From Betaproteobacteria bacterium (GTDB lineage: Bacteria > Pseudomonadota > Gammaproteobacteria > Burkholderiales > Usitatibacteraceae), in the NCBI GenBank assembly GCA_016790625.1, contig JAEUNB010000038.1, forward strand, positions 1 to 39,099: 39,099 nt of DNA, read 5' to 3'. This document shows, piece after piece, positions 16,332 to 24,951 of the stretch; positions within the stretch are counted from its first letter, which is position 1; the number at the start of each line of letters is the position of its first letter. The position numbers were made by a program, and so were the translations under genes. Under the pieces are notes generated by a model that had not been told where the DNA came from, searched no databases, and was given only the letters and a program-made list of their open reading frames with translations.

Positions 16332-16987
16332 TGGCACACCGTTTTGATCTGATTGTATTTGACTGGGACGGTACGGTCATGGATTCGACCGGCTTGATCG
16401 CGGATTGCATCCAGATCGCCGCACGCGAGATGGCGCTGCCGGTCCCGTCGCTGGATACCGCCAAGTCCATCATTGGGCTGGGCATCAACGATTCAGTGAA
16501 ACGCCTGTTTCCGCAACTTTCTTCCGCCGAGCAGACGCAATATGCGCTGACCTATCGAAAGCACTTCGTGGCGCGCGATCACGAGGCGCCGCTATATGAA
16601 GGCATTCGCGAATTGTTGGCCGATCTGGCCTTGCCTGAGCGCTTCCTCGCTGTGGCCACCGGCAAGCCGCGCGCGGGCCTGGAGCGCGCATTCGGTCACA
16701 CCGGCATCAAGCCGCATTTCCATTATTCGAGATGCGCCGATGAAGGCTTTCCCAAGCCGCATCCAGACATGCTGATGAAACTGATGGAGTTCACCTCGGT
16801 CGCGCCGGAGCGGACATTGATGATTGGCGACACCACACACGATCTGGAGTTGGCGCACAACGCCGGCGTCAGCGCAGTCGGTGTTACCTATGGCGCGCAT
16901 CGGCGCGAACACCTTGAGCCCCATCGTCCTGAAGCGGTGGTCGATAGCGTGGCTGAGCTGACCGCGTGGCTGAAGAACCACGCATAG
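16331..16987 (+). CDS. HAD-superfamily phosphatase, phosphoglycolate-phosphatase-like
   Basis: A 218-residue subclass I HAD hydrolase. Motif I is DWDGT with nucleophile Asp11 and acid/base Asp13; motif II Thr110 in VATGKPR; motif III Lys142 in FPKPHPD; motif IV Asp167 and Asp171 in MIGDTTHDLELA. The cap lies between about 18 and 95. The substrate cannot be read from the sequence; pyrophosphatase or phosphoglycolate phosphatase activity is typical for this type. The start overlaps the rluC stop (TGATG) and the 3' end overlaps the Rieske gene, so the three genes are probably one operon, a grouping common in betaproteobacteria. Confidence 0.9.
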   Translation: MAHRFDLIVFDWDGTVMDSTGLIADCIQIAAREMALPVPSLDTAKSIIGLGINDSVKRLFPQLSSAEQTQYALTYRKHFVARDHEAPLYEGIRELLADLALPERFLAVATGKPRAGLERAFGHTGIKPHFHYSRCADEGFPKPHPDMLMKLMEFTSVAPERTLMIGDTTHDLELAHNAGVSAVGVTYGAHRREHLEPHRPEAVVDSVAELTAWLKNHA

Positions 16988-17352
16988 TGCTGATCCGGCG
17001 CGTCTGCCGCCGCGACCAGCTGGCCGATGGTGGACGTGCAGTGACGTTCAGTGTCAGCCGCCCAGGGCGTGCGCTGCCTGCCTTCGTCGTTGCCTACGAC
17101 GAATCGGTTCACGCCTATGTCAACGTGTGCCCTCATCGCGGTACCCCGCTGGACTGGCAGCCGGGAGAGGTGTTTGATGAATCTGGCTTATACTTAATTT
17201 GTGCAACACATGGTGCATTGTTTGAGCCTGATTCCGGCCGCTGTATTGCCGGTCCCTGCCAAGGTGCCCATTTGCAGCGGATTCCCGTCGATGTCGTTGG
17301 TGAACATGTCGTCCTGCAGCACGATGTGCTGAGCGACTATGCGGACCAATAG
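16966..17352 (+). CDS. small Rieske [2Fe-2S] protein
   Basis: A 128-residue soluble Rieske protein. Cluster ligands are Cys55 and His57 in CPHRGTPLDW and Cys79 and His82 in CATHGALFEPDSG, the full C-x-H...C-x2-H set. It lacks the second Cys pair and membrane anchor of bc1-complex Rieske proteins, so it is a ferredoxin-like type that would pass electrons to an unidentified oxygenase or reductase. The start is uncertain: GTG 16966 overlaps the HAD gene by 22 bases, and GTG 16987 would give 121 residues beginning at LIRRVC. Neither choice affects the cluster. The partner enzyme is not encoded nearby. Confidence 0.9.
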   Translation: MAEEPRIVLIRRVCRRDQLADGGRAVTFSVSRPGRALPAFVVAYDESVHAYVNVCPHRGTPLDWQPGEVFDESGLYLICATHGALFEPDSGRCIAGPCQGAHLQRIPVDVVGEHVVLQHDVLSDYADQ

Positions 17353-17401
17353 CGCAAACCTGTGCCCGGCATAGTCGCGGAACACCGTACCAATAAACGG
17401 G

Positions 17402-20400
17402 ATGGGTTCAGGGATAGTGCGGAATCAGGAGACCGACAACAAGGCGCAGCATCAGGCCGGGCTGGATAGTCCAGGGAATGTGGCCGAACCATCTTCAGCC
17501 GATGGCCCGGTAAAGACCTCGCAGTTTTCCAGTATCAAGCTACGCATCATTGGCGGCTTCGCGGTGATGACGCTGGCGGTCGCCCTGATGATTGCTGCGA
17601 TTGCGACTCGACTCTCCGGCGACGCAGGTTTGCCGGAGGATATTGCCGGGCGCATTCGCGATCAACTGCTATGGTGGGGCTTTGGCGCCGTGGTGCTTGC
17701 TGCATTGATCGGCGCATTGGTCGCGCGACATGTGGGGGAGCCGATCCGGCAACTGACCGAAGACCTGAACAAGCAGGATTTCCGCGATTTTTCCGAAGCG
17801 GGTGGTCGCGGCGACTACGCCGAACTAGGGCAGTTGCGTACCACCATGAGCCGGCTCGCCGAGTCGGTGCGCATGCGCGAAAAACAGTTGTCCGACAGTG
17901 AGCGCAAGTTTCGCGAGGCATTCGACTTGGTCGGCGTGGGGCTGACCCAAGTCGATTCCGAGGGAAGGTTTACGCTTGTCAACCGGCGCTTTTGCGAGAT
18001 GCTGGGCTACACGCGGGAGGAATTGATCGGCCGGCGATTTGTCGATGTCACTCATCCGGATGACCGGGACGACGATGAGGCGCTGATCCGCAACACTGTA
18101 GACAAGCAGCTCTCGGTGCCTATCGCGAAGGAAAAACGTTATATGCGCAAGGATGGCTCGGCCATCTGGGCGCAGCGCTCCGGGGTGGTCATTCGCGACG
18201 AAAAAGGCAAACCGCTGTATGCATTGGGATCGATCGAGGACATCTCCCAGTATCGCGCTTCGCAGGAAACGCTGCAGGCTTTGAATGAATCGTTGCGGGC
18301 AATTGTCGAGACCTCGCCCTTGGCGATTTACTCGGTGACCCCGCAGGGAATCGTCACCCTTTGGAATCCGGCTGCGGAGCGGCTGTTCGGCTTGCTGCAG
18401 ACGGACGTTCTCGGTCGCCCGTCGCCGCTACTGGCAACGCATGAGGAATTCATGCTCACGCAGCGCGTAAAGGTCTTGTCCGGCGAAGTGCTGTACGACC
18501 GCGAACTGAGTTGGACCCGCCCGGACGGGCAATTGCGCGAGCTCAGTCTCTCGCTTGCCCCGCTGCGCGGGCGTGAAGGCGAGGTCGTGGGCATACTCGT
18601 CACCGCAAGCGACATTACCAATCTCAAGCACACCTCGCGTGCGCTGGACCAGCAGTTGCATTTCACGCAGGAGCTGCTTGAAGTCATGCCATCGCCAATC
18701 TTTTATCGGCGAGCCGAGGGAGCCTATCTGGGCTTCAATCGTGCCTGGGAGGTGTTTTTCGAGCGCAAGCGGGAAGACTGGATAGGCAAGCGGCCTGAGG
18801 ATTTGTTGCGTCCCGAGTTGGTGCCGCAAGCGTACAGAGAAGACCGGGAGGTGATGGAGACAGGCAAAACCGCCGTGGCGGAAGCGGTCGTCATCGATGG
18901 CCGCGGCATCAGCCGCCACGTGGTCCGACATATCAGTCGCTTTACCGATTCGGATGGGCAGCCAGCCGGCATCATCGGCGTCCTCACAGACATCACCGAT
19001 TTCAAGCAGGTATCGCAGGCGCTGGAAGCGTCGGAGGGCCGCTTCAAGGCGCTGACTGAGAGCGCGATGGATATCGTCACCGTGCTCGATGCGGAAGGCA
19101 TTATTCGTTACCAGAGTCCGTCGGTCAGGCATCTACTCGGACACGACCCGGCGATGATGCTGGGCAAGAGCCAGTTTGATTTGGTGCACCGTGATGATGC
19201 CGAGCCGATGCGGGAAGCGTTTCATGAGCTGCTCACGCGCGGCGAGATGGAGCGTGCCATTGAATTTCGCGTGCTCAATAGTGTCGGAGAGTGGCGCACG
19301 CTGGAGGCGATTGGCAAGAACTGTCTGTCAATTCCGGCGGTGCGCGGCATCATCGTCAACACGCGTGATGTTTCCGAGCGCAAAAACATCCAGCAGCGTA
19401 TCCAGCACCTCGCATATCACGATGCGCTGACTGGATTGCCAAATCGCTCGCTGATGCAGGATCGTGTATCGCAAGCGATCGTGCGTGCCGAGCGCTCGAC
19501 CAAGCGATTCGCGGTGATGTTCATCGATATCGACAATTTCAAGAACATCAACGACACGCTGGGCCACGATGTGGGAGACGAATTGCTGCGGCAGGTCGCG
19601 ACCCGTCTTAGCGATTCGGTTCGCGCCCACGATACGATCGCGCGGCAGGGTGGAGACGAATTTATTGTGCTGCTCGACCAACTCGAAGGTCATCAGGGCG
19701 CGACCCGCGTGGCGCAGAAAATACTCGATGCATTACGTTTGCCATTTCAGGTGGGCGGCTCCGACCAACACGTCTCCGGTTCCATTGGCATTGCGCTTTA
19801 TCCGGATGACGGCCGCGATGCACCAACATTATTGAAGAATGCCGATACCGCCATGTTCCACGGTAAGGGGCTGGGCAAAAATACTTATCAGTTCTTCACG
19901 CCGCAAATGAATATCGCGGTGAAGCGGCGGGCTGCGATGGAGTCCAGCCTGCGTGCGGCAGTCAAGAACGGCGATTTCACGCTGGTCTACCAGCCGCAGG
20001 TTGATCTCAACACCGGCGAAATCGTTGCGCTCGAAGCGCTGGTGCGATGGGTGTCGGAAGAAAGCGGCACCATGATGCCGGGTGAATTCATTCCGCTTGC
20101 CGAAGAAACCGGATTGATCAGTGATATCGGCAAATGGGTGCTGGAAGAGGCTTGCCGGCAGGCGGTTGCGTGGCAGGCGGCGGGTTATCCGCGCCGTCGC
20201 ATGGCGATCAACTTGTCGGCCCGTCAACTGGCGGACAAGGGTTTTGTCGAGCTGCTGAACTCAATCCTGGCCAAGACCGGGCTTGATGCGGGATCGCTCG
20301 AATTGGAAATCACCGAAAGCCAGGTGATGCGGCAAGGTGAGGGCAGCGTGATGCTGCTGAACGAAATCGCGAGCATGGGTGTGCACCTTGCCGTGGATGA

Positions 20401-20728
20401 CTTTGGAACGGGCTATTCAAGCCTTTCCTACTTGAAGCGCCTGCCGATCGGCAAATTGAAAATCGATCAGAGCTTTGTCCGCGATATTACCGTCGACCCC
20501 AACGATACGGCGATCGTGGTGGCCATCATCAACATGGCGAAGAGTCTTGATCTGGATATCATCGCCGAAGGCATCGAAACTGCCGGCCAACTCACCTTGC
20601 TGCGGGCAAAGGGCTGCAGTGTGGGGCAGGGTTTTTACTTCAGCGTGCCGATGTCCGCTGACGATTTGATGCCCATCCTTGCTCGCAAATCGATATTCGA
20701 ACAGCCCGCCGCTATTAACTCCGCTTAA
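17402..20728 (+). CDS. membrane PAS/GGDEF/EAL cyclic-di-GMP signalling protein
   Basis: A 1108-residue inner-membrane sensor that may both make and break cyclic-di-GMP. Predicted helices lie at about 48-69 and 89-110 with only a short periplasmic segment; a HAMP-like linker (about 110-162) follows, then four PAS units between about 165 and 670 (LGYTREELIGRRFVDVTHPD is a typical PAS stretch). The GGDEF domain has an intact GGDEF at 750-754 and an upstream inhibitory RxxD site (RAHD). The EAL domain has EAL at 878-880, the DDFGTGYSSL loop and EGIET, all signs of an active phosphodiesterase. Short periplasm plus many PAS units suggests sensing of internal redox, oxygen or ligands. The gene lies where I would expect sppA in this gene order. 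Confidence 0.95.
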   Translation: MGSGIVRNQETDNKAQHQAGLDSPGNVAEPSSADGPVKTSQFSSIKLRIIGGFAVMTLAVALMIAAIATRLSGDAGLPEDIAGRIRDQLLWWGFGAVVLAALIGALVARHVGEPIRQLTEDLNKQDFRDFSEAGGRGDYAELGQLRTTMSRLAESVRMREKQLSDSERKFREAFDLVGVGLTQVDSEGRFTLVNRRFCEMLGYTREELIGRRFVDVTHPDDRDDDEALIRNTVDKQLSVPIAKEKRYMRKDGSAIWAQRSGVVIRDEKGKPLYALGSIEDISQYRASQETLQALNESLRAIVETSPLAIYSVTPQGIVTLWNPAAERLFGLLQTDVLGRPSPLLATHEEFMLTQRVKVLSGEVLYDRELSWTRPDGQLRELSLSLAPLRGREGEVVGILVTASDITNLKHTSRALDQQLHFTQELLEVMPSPIFYRRAEGAYLGFNRAWEVFFERKREDWIGKRPEDLLRPELVPQAYREDREVMETGKTAVAEAVVIDGRGISRHVVRHISRFTDSDGQPAGIIGVLTDITDFKQVSQALEASEGRFKALTESAMDIVTVLDAEGIIRYQSPSVRHLLGHDPAMMLGKSQFDLVHRDDAEPMREAFHELLTRGEMERAIEFRVLNSVGEWRTLEAIGKNCLSIPAVRGIIVNTRDVSERKNIQQRIQHLAYHDALTGLPNRSLMQDRVSQAIVRAERSTKRFAVMFIDIDNFKNINDTLGHDVGDELLRQVATRLSDSVRAHDTIARQGGDEFIVLLDQLEGHQGATRVAQKILDALRLPFQVGGSDQHVSGSIGIALYPDDGRDAPTLLKNADTAMFHGKGLGKNTYQFFTPQMNIAVKRRAAMESSLRAAVKNGDFTLVYQPQVDLNTGEIVALEALVRWVSEESGTMMPGEFIPLAEETGLISDIGKWVLEEACRQAVAWQAAGYPRRRMAINLSARQLADKGFVELLNSILAKTGLDAGSLELEITESQVMRQGEGSVMLLNEIASMGVHLAVDDFGTGYSSLSYLKRLPIGKLKIDQSFVRDITVDPNDTAIVVAIINMAKSLDLDIIAEGIETAGQLTLLRAKGCSVGQGFYFSVPMSADDLMPILARKSIFEQPAAINSA

Positions 20729-20740
20729 GCCGCCGGCGAC

Positions 20741-21451
20741 TCAAGCCAAAAACAGGAACAGCGCTGGCGTTTTTTGCAGCCCGGAAGCGTGTTTGCGCCA
20801 GTCTGCCACCCTCCGCATTTGAATGTCCTGGGATGCGCCCGTCAGGTTGCTGGCGACACACAAGCGCGTGTTGCTCGAGAGCGTTGCAACCAGATCGTCC
20901 AGCAGCGGCTGATTGCGATACGGCGTTTCAATGAACAGTTGTGTCATGCGTCGCTGGCGCGACTCACGCTCCATTTCCTGAATCGATTTGACCCGCTGGG
21001 CCTTGTCTTGCGGCAAATATCCGTGGAACGCAAAGCGCTGGCCGTTCAGTCCCGATGCCATCAGGCCAAGCAGGATCGACGAAGGACCGACCAGCGGCAT
21101 GACCGGAATGTCGTGGCGGTGTGCGAGCGCCACCAGCTCGGCGCCCGGATCCGCCACGCCCGGTGCTCCGGCTTCGGATACCAGGCCGAGATCATGTCCG
21201 GCAAGCAGTGGTTTGATCAATTCCTGCAGGGCGCTTGCCGGGGTGTGCTCATTGAGCTCGGCAATATTAACTTCCTGCAGTGGACGTGCAATACCAAGGG
21301 CCTTAAGGAACGCTCGCGCGGTTTTGGCATTCTCAGCGACAAAATGATTCAAACCCAGTGCCACCTTGATCACGTCGGCAGGCAATATCTGGCTGGGCGC
21401 GAACGGATCGGAAAGATTGGTTGGAATGAGCTGCAAGGTGCCGGTCTTCAT
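20741..21451 (-). CDS. SAM-dependent methyltransferase, tetrapyrrole-methylase/RsmI-like
   Basis: A 236-residue protein of the tetrapyrrole (corrin/porphyrin) methylase superfamily, the group that includes RsmI, the 16S rRNA C1402 2'-O-methyltransferase. VSEAGAPGVADPGAELV at 91-107 corresponds to the RsmI SDAGTP..SDPG loop, and PLVGPSS at 119-125 to the second SAM-binding segment. It lacks the expected GTLYxVxTPIGNLxD head of true RsmI; it begins GTLQLIPTNLSD instead, so it is a paralogue whose target is not known to me. The gene overlaps maf by four bases (ATGA), so the two are translated together. It converges with the GGDEF/EAL gene with a 12-bp gap. Confidence 0.85.
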   Translation of the reverse strand: MKTGTLQLIPTNLSDPFAPSQILPADVIKVALGLNHFVAENAKTARAFLKALGIARPLQEVNIAELNEHTPASALQELIKPLLAGHDLGLVSEAGAPGVADPGAELVALAHRHDIPVMPLVGPSSILLGLMASGLNGQRFAFHGYLPQDKAQRVKSIQEMERESRQRRMTQLFIETPYRNQPLLDDLVATLSSNTRLCVASNLTGASQDIQMRRVADWRKHASGLQKTPALFLFLA

Positions 21452-22038
21452 GAAAGGACTGAAAGGCCTTCTGCACGCAACATTTCTCCCAAGGCGATTA
21501 ACGGCAAGCCGATCAAAGCTGTCGGGTCATCGCTCGCCACCGACGCGATCAGCGCAATGCCCAGACCTTCCACCTTGGCACCGCCGGCGCAATCCAGTGC
21601 ATTTTCACGATCGAGATAATGCTCGATTTCGGCATCGGTGAAATTACGGAAACGCACGGTGGTTGGGACGACGCGTGCCTGGATCCGCGCAGAGTCGGCG
21701 TCGAGTACGGCGAGGCCACTGTGGAAAACCAGCGATTGGCCTCGCATGCGTTGCAGTTGCTTGCGCGCGAGATTGTGTTCCATCGGTTTGCCGATGGGCT
21801 CACCGCCCAGATCGGCTACCTGGTCCGAGCCAATGATAAGTGTGCCGGGGTGCTCGTGTTGCAGGCTTTTGGCTTTTGTGATCGAAAGGCGGAGCGCTAT
21901 TTCGTCGGGTTTTTCGCCGGGCAGAGGGGTTTCATCGGTGCGCGGCGCTGCCGTCTCGTAGGGCATATGAAGCCGTGAGAGTAATTCCGCGCGATAGCGG
22001 GATGTTGAGGCCAGCAGGATTTTCTTCTTCAAAATCAA
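21448..22038 (-). CDS. Maf-family nucleotide pyrophosphatase, YceF type
   Basis: A 196-residue house-cleaning enzyme that hydrolyses non-canonical nucleoside triphosphates to monophosphates; YceF-type members prefer 7-methyl-GTP. LLASTSRYRAELL at 8-20 is the conserved nucleotide-binding head, and IIGSDQVADL at 68-77 bears the catalytic acidic residue and the SDQV variant typical of the YceF group (the dTTP/UTP group has ADTxV). Position next to yceD-rpmF-plsX also fits YceF. ATG 22038 overlaps no other gene; the 63-bp gap to yceD holds a divergent promoter region. Confidence 0.9.
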   Translation of the reverse strand: MILKKKILLASTSRYRAELLSRLHMPYETAAPRTDETPLPGEKPDEIALRLSITKAKSLQHEHPGTLIIGSDQVADLGGEPIGKPMEHNLARKQLQRMRGQSLVFHSGLAVLDADSARIQARVVPTTVRFRNFTDAEIEHYLDRENALDCAGGAKVEGLGIALIASVASDDPTALIGLPLIALGEMLRAEGLSVLS

Positions 22039-22043
22039 TCACT

Positions 22044-22074
22044 TTTTGACTTTTTCTAGTCAAAATCATATCAT
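22044..22074 (+). promoter_or_regulatory. sigma-70-type promoter with overlapping palindrome before yceD
   Basis: TTGACT (22046-22051) and TATCAT (22069-22074) are separated by 17 bp, a good -35/-10 pair; initiation would fall near 22081, about 20 bases before the yceD ATG. TTTTGACT (22044-22051) is the exact reverse complement of AGTCAAAA (22058-22065), so the -35 lies inside one arm of an 8-bp dyad. A repressor bound there would block the promoter. It probably drives yceD-rpmF-plsX-fab. The minus-strand TTGACT has no good -10. Confidence 0.6.
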
Positions 22075-22101
22075 GGATGACGTTTCCAATATTGTTCGAA
22101 C

Positions 22102-22620
22102 ATGTCTGACACCATTGCCATTGACCGGTTTACACGCCTCAAGCAGTCAGTCTCCGGCAAATTCTTGCCGGCCGAACTGCCGCGGCTCGCCGAGTTTCTG
22201 GCAGGGCAGGAGGGCGAGATCAGCTATGTGCTCACCGGGCAACTTACGTCAGATGTCACCGGTAGCCAAAAAAGGCGGGTTAAGTGTATAATTTCTGGTT
22301 GGTTTTTGTTGGTTGACCCGATCGACCTACAGTCGGTCAGACACGAGTTGGCGATCGAAAGCAAACTGGTGCTGGTAAGCGACGAATCGGAATTGCCGCC
22401 GCTGGAACTTGAGTCGGAAGGCGAAGACTATGTCGTGTGCGGCGCCGAGTTGGAAATTAAGGCGATGATCGAGGAGGAGGTATTGCTCGATTTGCCTATC
22501 ACCAGTGTGAGCGGAGCGGCGACCGCAGATGCAATACCGGCAAAGCCAAAGGCGCCCGCGATGACGCCAGGCAAAAAGATTTCCCCCTTCGCCAAATTGG
22601 CGGAGTTGAAAAAGAAGTAA
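22102..22620 (+). CDS. yceD: YceD/DUF177 family protein
   Basis: A 172-residue protein of the DUF177 family, linked in bacteria and plants to accumulation of 23S rRNA and large-subunit assembly. The core is recognisable from GEISYVLTGQLTSD (about 38-51), through RRVKCIISGWFLLVDP, to ELEIKAMIEEEVLLDLPI near 114-131, the most conserved segment. The C-terminal tail ends SPFAKLAELKKK, a typical family ending. It stands 37 bp before rpmF with no terminator, the conserved arrangement, so ribosome production and fatty-acid synthesis are co-transcribed. Two of the usual family cysteines appear, in KCIISG and VVCGAE. Confidence 0.93.
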   Translation: MSDTIAIDRFTRLKQSVSGKFLPAELPRLAEFLAGQEGEISYVLTGQLTSDVTGSQKRRVKCIISGWFLLVDPIDLQSVRHELAIESKLVLVSDESELPPLELESEGEDYVVCGAELEIKAMIEEEVLLDLPITSVSGAATADAIPAKPKAPAMTPGKKISPFAKLAELKKK

Positions 22621-22657
22621 CCGGATTCGAAGCATTTTTTGATTAAGGAGAAACATC

Positions 22658-22840
22658 ATGGCAGTTCAACAGAACAAGAAATCCCCGTCGAAGCGCGGCA
22701 TGCATCGCGCCCATGACTTTTTGACCAACCCGCCGCTGGCCGTTGAACCGACCACGGGTGAGACGCATCTGCGACATCACATCAGCCCGACCGGCTACTA
22801 TCGCGGCAAAAAAGTCGTCAAGACCAAGTCTGACGAATAA
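22658..22840 (+). CDS. rpmF: 50S ribosomal protein L32
   Basis: Ribosomal protein of 60 residues. [20 protein letters not shown] is the universal L32 start, and [14 protein letters not shown] the C-terminal part. It lacks the four zinc-ligand cysteines found in C+ paralogues, so it is the zinc-free form. A good AAGGAG stands nine bases before ATG 22658. The gene is in the usual place between yceD and plsX. A strong hairpin (22882-22908) lies in the gap to plsX. Confidence 0.98.
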   Translation: MAVQQNKKSPSKRGMHRAHDFLTNPPLAVEPTTGETHLRHHISPTGYYRGKKVVKTKSDE

Positions 22841-22881
22841 ATCGCTGCAATAATCCAGCGAAAATAAGAAGGTAAACTGCA

Positions 22882-22908
22882 AGAAAAGTCCTAGGAGGGG
22901 ACTTTTCT
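22882..22908 (+). promoter_or_regulatory. hairpin presenting the plsX Shine-Dalgarno in its loop
   Basis: AGAAAAGTCC (22882-22891) and GGACTTTTCT (22899-22908) are exact reverse complements. The seven-base loop TAGGAGG holds the ribosome-binding site AGGAGG, and the ATG of plsX follows at 22914. In the mRNA the site would be exposed on a 10-bp stem. The stem is followed by AATAT rather than a U-run, so termination is less likely than translational control or RNase processing between rpmF and plsX. Confidence 0.7.
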
Positions 22909-22913
22909 AATAT

Positions 22914-23987
22914 ATGCAGATAACCATTGCGATTGATGCGATGGGCGGTGATCACGGCCCATCTGCGACTATTCCGGCAGCACTGCAATTCCTTGGTCGG
23001 TCGAGTGACTGCCGGGTGTTGCTCGTCGGCAAACCGGATGTGATCGAAGCAGAGTTGAGCCGCGCGCCTGGCAGTACCATCGTGCGTGATAGTGCTCGTC
23101 TAAAAGTTGTCGAAGCGGCCGAAGTTGTCGGCATGGACGAGGACATTCGGTCCGCCATTCGCAACAAAAAGAATTCTTCAATGCGCGTGGCAATCGATCT
23201 CGTCAAATCGGGCGAGGCTGATGCTTGCGTCTCTGCAGGAAATACCGGTGCCTTGATGGGCACTGCAAAATTTGTCCTGAAAACCCTCCCCGGCATTGAT
23301 CGTCCGGCGATTTGTGCCGCGCTGCCAACGCGTGATGGCGTCGTCTATACCCTAGACTTGGGAGCCAACGCCGAATGCACGCCTGAACATTTGTTGCAAT
23401 TTGCCATCATGGGCGCGATGCTCTGCACCGCAGTGGAGGGTAAGCAGAGCCCGACTGTGGGTTTGTTGAATATTGGTTCGGAAGACATCAAAGGCAACGA
23501 GAGCGTGAAAGCCGCCGGCGAGTTGCTTAAGGCAAGTCATCTTAATTTCTTCGGTAACGTGGAAGGCACCGATATTTACAAGGGCACTACCGATGTCGTG
23601 GTGTGCGATGGCTTCGTCGGCAATGTGATGTTGAAGACATCTGAGGGAATGGCCAAGATGATGGCTGACTTCCTAAAAGCCGAGTACCAGAATGGCTGGT
23701 ACAGCAAATTCGCGGCAGCTATATCGTTGCCCGTCATCCGCCGCTTCCGTCATAAGATGGATCATCGCCGCTTCAACGGCGCTGCCTTACTGGGACTTAA
23801 GGGGGTTGTGGTCAAAAGCCACGGCTCAGCCGATGCATTTTCCTTTTCGCATGCGCTGCAACGTGCCGCGACGGAAGTTGAACACGGATTGCTGGGTTTG
23901 ATTACCGTGGAGATTGAGCGGCTGTACGCCGAAGGCATGTTGACACCAAAGGCCGCAGGGTCAGCGCAAGAGGCGGATGCCGCATGA
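22914..23987 (+). CDS. plsX: phosphate acyltransferase PlsX
   Basis: Converts acyl-ACP and phosphate to acyl-phosphate, the acyl donor for glycerol-3-phosphate acylation by PlsY; peripheral to the inner membrane. It has 357 residues, the usual length. [12 protein letters not shown] at the start is the family signature, and [27 protein letters not shown] (near 84-110) holds the second conserved block. [18 protein letters not shown] near 223-240 is also typical. Its stop overlaps the fabH start (ATGA). Translation may depend on the hairpin that bears its Shine-Dalgarno. Confidence 0.98.
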   Translation: MQITIAIDAMGGDHGPSATIPAALQFLGRSSDCRVLLVGKPDVIEAELSRAPGSTIVRDSARLKVVEAAEVVGMDEDIRSAIRNKKNSSMRVAIDLVKSGEADACVSAGNTGALMGTAKFVLKTLPGIDRPAICAALPTRDGVVYTLDLGANAECTPEHLLQFAIMGAMLCTAVEGKQSPTVGLLNIGSEDIKGNESVKAAGELLKASHLNFFGNVEGTDIYKGTTDVVVCDGFVGNVMLKTSEGMAKMMADFLKAEYQNGWYSKFAAAISLPVIRRFRHKMDHRRFNGAALLGLKGVVVKSHGSADAFSFSHALQRAATEVEHGLLGLITVEIERLYAEGMLTPKAAGSAQEADAA

Positions 23988-24943
23988 TTTATTCCCGTGT
24001 CGTCGGAACCGGGAGCTATCTCCCAGACCGTGTTGTCACCAATCGCGCTCTGGAAGAGATTGTTGATACCAATGATGAATGGATTGTCACGCGTACAGGC
24101 ATACGCGAGCGCCACTTTGCTGCCGACAACCAGAACGCTAGCGATCTGGCAGTTGAGGCGTGCAAGCGGGCGATGCAGGCCGTGCACGTGCACCCGGGCG
24201 AGATCGACCTGATTATCGTGGCGACATCGACGCCCGATATGGTGTTTCCGTCGACGGCCTGCATTCTCCAGGACAAGCTGGGTATCAAACATAGCGTTGC
24301 GTTCGATATCCAGGCGGTTTGCGCGGGTTTTGTCTATGCGCTGGCCACGGCCGACAAGTTCATTCGCAGCGGATCGGCAAAATGTGCACTGATTGTTGGC
24401 GCGGAAGTTTTTTCCCGTATTCTCAACTGGCAGGATCGCGGAACTTGTGTATTGTTTGGGGATGGCGCCGGCGCGGTTGTCCTGAAGGCTTCCAATGTGC
24501 CCGGGGTGCTGACCACGCATTTGCACACGGATGGCAGCTATCGGGATGTGCTTTGCACACCGGGTACGGTGGAGAACGGTACCATCCGCGGCAGCCCGCT
24601 CCTGACCATGGATGGTGGCGCGGTTTACAAGTTTGCGGTGAAAGCTTTCGAGGATGTCGCCTGGGAGGCACTAAATGCCAACGGCATGCAACCAGCGGAA
24701 ATCGACTGGTTTATCTGTCACCAGGCCAACAGGCGAATCATCATGCATGCCGCAAAAAAACTGGACCTGCCCGATGAAAAAGTCGTGCTGACGGTTGATC
24801 GTCACGGCAATACTTCTGCGGCGTCTATTCCACTTGCGCTCGATACCACCGTGCGCGAAGGGAAGATCAAAGCGGGCGATAACGTTCTGCTGGCGGCCTT
24901 GGGTGGTGGTTTCGCCTGGGGTGCCGCGCTTTTGAAATGGTAG
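23984..24943 (+). CDS. fabH: beta-ketoacyl-ACP synthase III
   Basis: Starts type II fatty-acid synthesis by condensing acetyl-CoA with malonyl-ACP. It has 319 residues. The catalytic triad is complete: Cys113 in DIQAVCAGF, His246 in ICHQANRR, and Asn276 in [23 protein letters not shown] near 31-44 is the usual substrate-entry region. The start ATG overlaps the plsX stop and a clear GAGGCGGATG precedes it. The order plsX-fabH-fabD-fabG-acpP-fabF matches E. coli. Cytoplasmic dimer. Confidence 0.98.
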   Translation: MIYSRVVGTGSYLPDRVVTNRALEEIVDTNDEWIVTRTGIRERHFAADNQNASDLAVEACKRAMQAVHVHPGEIDLIIVATSTPDMVFPSTACILQDKLGIKHSVAFDIQAVCAGFVYALATADKFIRSGSAKCALIVGAEVFSRILNWQDRGTCVLFGDGAGAVVLKASNVPGVLTTHLHTDGSYRDVLCTPGTVENGTIRGSPLLTMDGGAVYKFAVKAFEDVAWEALNANGMQPAEIDWFICHQANRRIIMHAAKKLDLPDEKVVLTVDRHGNTSAASIPLALDTTVREGKIKAGDNVLLAALGGGFAWGAALLKW

Positions 24944-24951
24944 TCGAGAAT

